A DNA stretch of 64,000 nucleotides from Taenia hydatigena (lineage: Eukaryota > Platyhelminthes > Cestoda > Cyclophyllidea > Taeniidae). Positions 59,401 through 64,000 of this stretch are shown in pieces. Location of the stretch: positions 2,594,418 through 2,658,417 of the forward strand of contig JADWOT020000004.1 of the NCBI GenBank assembly GCA_036345935.2, given 5' to 3'. The stretch's first letter is position 1; the number at the start of each line of letters is the position of its first letter. The notes under the pieces were generated by a model, which saw only the letters and a program-made list of their open reading frames with translations, made no database searches and was not told the DNA's origin. The translations under genes and the position numbers were made by a program.

Positions 59401-62400
59401 TGTGCTGCATTCACCAAATGCACATCAAACTCACTTAAGCTCAGCAGCACAACATAAATTGTGGGCATTACATCTTAGCATGCGGCTTGAAAACTTATTC
59501 ATCCTACTTTGTTGAGCCGTCGAAAGGTGTTTTCATAGGGCACGTAATGAAGGAATCTTTTCTCGTGTACAAATAGATCGTGAGTGCTCGTTAACAGTAT
59601 GCGCTCTCAAAGGAGACTAAAAGGCGGTCTGGCAGACAGACATGGAGACAGAGCCAATTAAATCAAAAGCAAATGACCAAAACACACACTTGATTACGCT
59701 CTACTGACCACCACCCACCGTAACCCCTCAAGTTAGAATAAAGTAAGATGGGTGATCAATCAGAGAGCTGCCTTCCTTCAGGTATACGAGTCTTCTTGTT
59801 GTCTTTGTGCGTGTCGAGATTGGACAGCGCATCACTACCCCTTACTGCATGGTCACCAACCAGCTGGCATTTGACTGGGCTAAGTGAAACTGGTGGAAAG
59901 GTCAAATGCCTCCTTATTGACATGGAAGGTGATGATAATGCAGGTGGTGCATGAAGGGCAAGCAGGTGACAGATGACAGTGGGCTTGTTTTTTCTACAAA
60001 CCTCTGCACGCTCTACTTTAAAACCTGCGCGTGAACTCACAGAAATGGTTGGAAACGTAAGGGCGGGGACAGAAGAGGCTTGGTTCTTCATTAGCATAAA
60101 ATTGCCTTCAATTGGAAGATAAGGGAGGGGTGAGGAGCCAGGAAAAGAGGGACGAAATCCTCTAACTGTTCACAGGACGCTTAACGCAAGTGCTTAACAC
60201 AAGCAAACTGCAACTAGATGTGACTTAAATCCATTAAGTCGCCTTGACAACTGGTTTAACAGTAGCGTTGGTCATACTTTTCACAAGAAGAGCAGCGCAA
60301 TGGTATTTAACGGTTCTCCTTACGAACAGGATACCGGCGGAAGGACATAAACGAAAATGGAGGGAAAAAGACTTCGGCAAATGCAATCCTGCCTGATAAA
60401 ATTAATGACGAGTTTGTATTATTTTTGAAAGTTTCCCTTTTTTATTTATGAACTAGGGTCAACTACATTTACCAAGGTACAATTCGTGCACCTACAACAG
60501 TGTGCGGAATGTAGTTAGTGTGCTGAATGAATTGTGGTCTGTCTCTCCCTCCAATGCATAGAAGGGCAAACCCATGAAACGAATGCAGTAGCCTCTCTGT
60601 TGGTGCCAATATCAATAACAGTGTCAGTGTTAGCATCATATGGTGCCGCTTGGTGCTGTTCGTCAGGCGAAGAGGTTGCATTTCATGAAGGTGGATGGAC
60701 TGATGCTCACTGTAAGAGTTATGGTAGAAGAGGACTGGCATTCAACGAAATAAATTCCAAGGCAAAGAATAGGAAGTGAAGGAGGAATCATAATGACGGG
60801 AATTCGCCCACTGGATCAATGAGAAAAGTCAAACATTCAGAGTGCTGAAGCAGTCGTCTTGCAAGGTGGACGACTGACTAAAGACAAGACGGAAGTGTTT
60901 CAACAGTGATTAAAACGAGGTATTTGAGTATTCAGGGGGTTCGGGCAATCTGGTATGGTTATTCTGTCGTGTCAGTGGCAGTGTATGTAACATTGACTTG
61001 ATGAAAAAGAATGGAATGGAACATGAGCCACAGAAGTGGATACAAACGTGTCCGCCAAGCGGCCCAGATTCAATCTTTGGCATTATGCGTGCGTACAACT
61101 AACTCAGCCTCCTCGCTCATTCAAAAGTGTGAGAAACGATGACCGCATCCGGTATGCAGATTCGGTCACACGATCTTGATGCCTCCGTGTCCGACATCGC
61201 GGTTTTGCTCACCCATTCGGCCATAGATGTTATTCTTTTGTCTATCTCCCCCTAACTTCTGCCCATCCCAATGATACATCCACATTATCCTCAACCATTA
61301 AACTAGTCACTCCTCAGTTCATTTACCTCAAGTGTTGAATAAGCGAATTCTCACGTCGCCTCATATTTGTAGATTCTTCTGCAGCAGTGAAGGAAGCAGG
61401 AGCTAAAACGAGATTTGGATCGGCTTGCATGGCTTAAAAAACCCAACCGTCAGGATCAGCCAAATTTAGGGGCGCAAAAACAATGCCAACTCGGTCAGTC
61501 ATAACCATCGCTGCTCACTGACCACTGCCTACACTCTAAGAGGCAGTAATTAAGTCCACAAATGAAGATTTAAATTGACTACACTCTGTGACACCACCGA
61601 TACAGTGGAAACAACTGGAACAACACCAGTGGCACGTGTCTTGAAAGTCGAATGACGAGGGTCACTGGACTACACGTCCATTTCCATGTGTGGAGCAGAT
61701 GTGCTGCCGTGTGGATCCTCGGCAATGAAGTGACTTTTTAATATGCAATCGTATCCACACCACACGATGATCACTTTTATACGCACCTACAAACACATCC
61801 GTCAAGCCATGAAGGTCAAATCGAAAGGTCCTACTTAATCATTTGAATGCACATGTCTCTCAAACAGTCCATCATGCGTTTGTGTTGAAATGTGTGCATA
61901 ACAAGTGACGCACAAAGTTAAATTAATTGCACAACGTCATCACGGGTTAGCTGCCTTTATTCCTGGGAGGTATTTCACTGTTTACACCTCCTAACGTGCA
62001 TCTTTGTCGGTGATCAACCACAATCACGCACATCTCAAAGCCAGCAAAAGGTTAGGCGTCTGAATGCATTGCATAGCATGGGATGAGGGGCTGAACACAC
62101 CCTCTGCCATTAACGACTGATTTTTCGTTTTTTGGCAGTACTGAGAACGAGATGTTATCGTCTTGTTGGAGAGTGGGGAGATGTGTTGCACCAACAAACG
62201 AGGCTAATGAGAAACCATGAAAAATTCGTAAGACTTTTCATTCCATGAATTGAGACTCCGCGCCGATGGCAAATGTTGTGAACGTCCTGAAGGCGGTTGG
62301 GTTGACAATTTGCAAACATGAATCATTGTATGCGTGTCTTTGAACCTGTAAGCCTCGTAATTGACAAAAGTGGATGAGATGGAGGATGAAGAATTTGTTG

Positions 62401-64000
62401 TCAAGGCAAATTTACTTCATGACATGCATAGAAGTACAAGAGATCACCTTCTGCTCTGCCACGTTCATTTTTATGCAAGCTAACCCAGTTCTGTGGAGTC
62501 TGCTGGAGCGAGAGTAGCTTTGACTGTTACCGGGTTGCAATGGAAGGTGTTTACTCTGTGGAATGGAGCTGTCGAACGACGCAGCCGGTTAAATGCTTGC
62601 ATACACTTTGTCTTGACATTTGCCTCGGGCATTTTTTTGCCTTTCGGAGGACTGTAAGTGAAACCTTATCGCACTGCTGTGCAGTCGGAAAAAAAACAGC
62701 TTATTTTAATGATCTGATGTAACGCCCTGTTACTTATCTCGAAAAATAGCTTGGATCACGCCATCACCTCGTCTTGGTACCGCCAGTAATGACTCGTCGC
62801 GGTGTTTTGTGTCTGTATTGCGTGTGGATGATCTATTTTTCGTAAAAAATGAGCAAGTCTGACAACCTAGCAATGCCATTTTAAAGCCAAAGTGATGTGT
62901 ACTTTAAAAGCTTGGATGCAAGAAGAGCTGCCTAAAAGTACCACCATTTGGTTCTCTTGAAGAAAGTCTTTTGCTTATTTTAGCCTTTTTGAATTGATTG
63001 AGGCTTCTCTGCTACCCTGCTGACCTTGTTGGTGCCGCCTTTCTCTTGACCTCCTTCAGCAATTAATTTTCTACGTCTGGAGGTCTCAAACTCTCTTAAT
63101 AGATGACGCCAGACCTGCCTTGGTGACAACATCGAAGAGCTCATTGGTGGTTCAACACGAGACTTCAGTACAACAGAAAGGAGGCGTCTGGCTTGCTTTG
63201 AATGACCTGGAAACAGTGATACATAAGTAGGATCTGGCTACCCGCTGTGGAAGTAGGCGAGAGTGTAAAAGTGGAGATGTTTCTTGGTCACATGCATTGC
63301 CTTGTCTTAAGTGGCACCTATCAAACCGAGTCTCTCCTTACCTTATACGGTCAAGCTCACAACTACCATTAGCTCATCTGTAAGTAGATAATTAGTCTTC
63401 CATCTTGCTGATGTCACTTCTTGAGGACTTTGGAGAGGACTCAAGACGCCGCACGTGATTTTGAGTGCCTTAAGCTTTTAAATAGGCAATAGTCCTTCTA
63501 GCAAAAAAAGGACCAACGACCTTCCAATTCAGCTGCAGCCTCAAAATTGGCTTTTATGAACAGCAGAGAGAATAAAAAAGTGTCTTGTGCTCTGTGTGTG
63601 TACGATGGAATGAATAAAACATCACAGAAATCGCCTCTCTCCGAGTTAAGACAACCGAGAGAGATAGGGAGAGAGAGAGAGAGAGGGCGCTAGGTGATAT
63701 GCAAGAGAAGTTCGCCTCATAAATAATTCCCATTTTACGAGTAAAGTAGAGAAAGGGGGACGCGAATTTGAACCTGTGGAAAGTTCACACAGTTTGTCAG
63801 GTCATGGCTCCAATGACAACAGATTTGTTACTCTTAAAATGGGACTTTTGAACACCATCAAACTGCCAGATTGATGTAGCTCTCATTTTTTTGACATTTC
63901 TTTAAATAGCTAGACATTCTTTCTCCATGAAAGGCAAAAATACCCATTACATCGTCATGCATCAGTGGATGCGAACTTTTTATTGCTGAAATGCAGTGCT
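59400..64000. other. No gene recognised
   Basis: ORFs at 59748-60097, 60469-60779 and 62540-62722 are present. The last has a GTAAGT near its end (62655) but no convincing acceptor. If the inhibitor-2-like gene extends further, this is also intronic. Confidence 0.35.
63655..63687. repeat. Short GA microsatellite
   Basis: Interrupted GA repeat, mostly GAGAGAGAGAGA, near the right edge of the window. Confidence 0.85.

Noticed and set aside
1..64000. CRISPR arrays, rRNA genes, operons, integrases or insertion sequences
   Set aside because: None seen on either strand; the spaced repeats are diverged and irregular, and the window is eukaryotic in character.

Overview
This window looks like eukaryotic nuclear DNA from a large, intron-rich, repeat-rich genome. 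Composition is moderately AT-rich, coding density is very low, nearly all open frames are short, and clear signals are split across short exons with GT(A/G)AG donors and pyrimidine-tract AG acceptors. There are no operons, rRNA genes, CRISPR arrays or other prokaryotic features. The style fits a flatworm, most likely a tapeworm. That assignment is a guess from composition and exon structure, not from a diagnostic gene.

Only one gene is recognised by sequence family: the last exon of a protein phosphatase 1 inhibitor-2-like gene on the minus strand (56474-56791), with its polyadenylation signal (56370-56375). Everything else coding is a splice-based model with no recognised family. The models rest on consistent splice phase, good splice sites, and in some cases a start codon or poly(A) signal. 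They are: a 7-exon plus-strand model (12844-28704); a 3-exon plus-strand 3' part (30753-34944); a complete 5-exon minus-strand model of 89 codons (51953-53481); a two-exon minus-strand 3' end (15938-16655); a cysteine-rich terminal exon (17889-18083, minus); and a chain of three minus-strand exons (21403-22513) that interleaves with the plus-strand model.

Layout: 1-10.1 kb is mostly old dispersed repeats; 12.8-34.9 kb holds most of the exon models on both strands; 31.6-38.3 kb repeats, in the same order, much of what is in 1.5-10.1 kb; 44.7-48.9 kb is another repeat-rich block with related copies at 19.7 and 24.8-27.5 kb; 51.9-56.8 kb holds two minus-strand genes; 54.0 and 59.0 kb carry a younger inverted repeat pair; 59.4-64 kb has nothing convincing beyond a short GA microsatellite. 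The repeats carry fragments of open frames, so many medium-length ORFs are probably not genes. I saw no functional pathway linking the genes.
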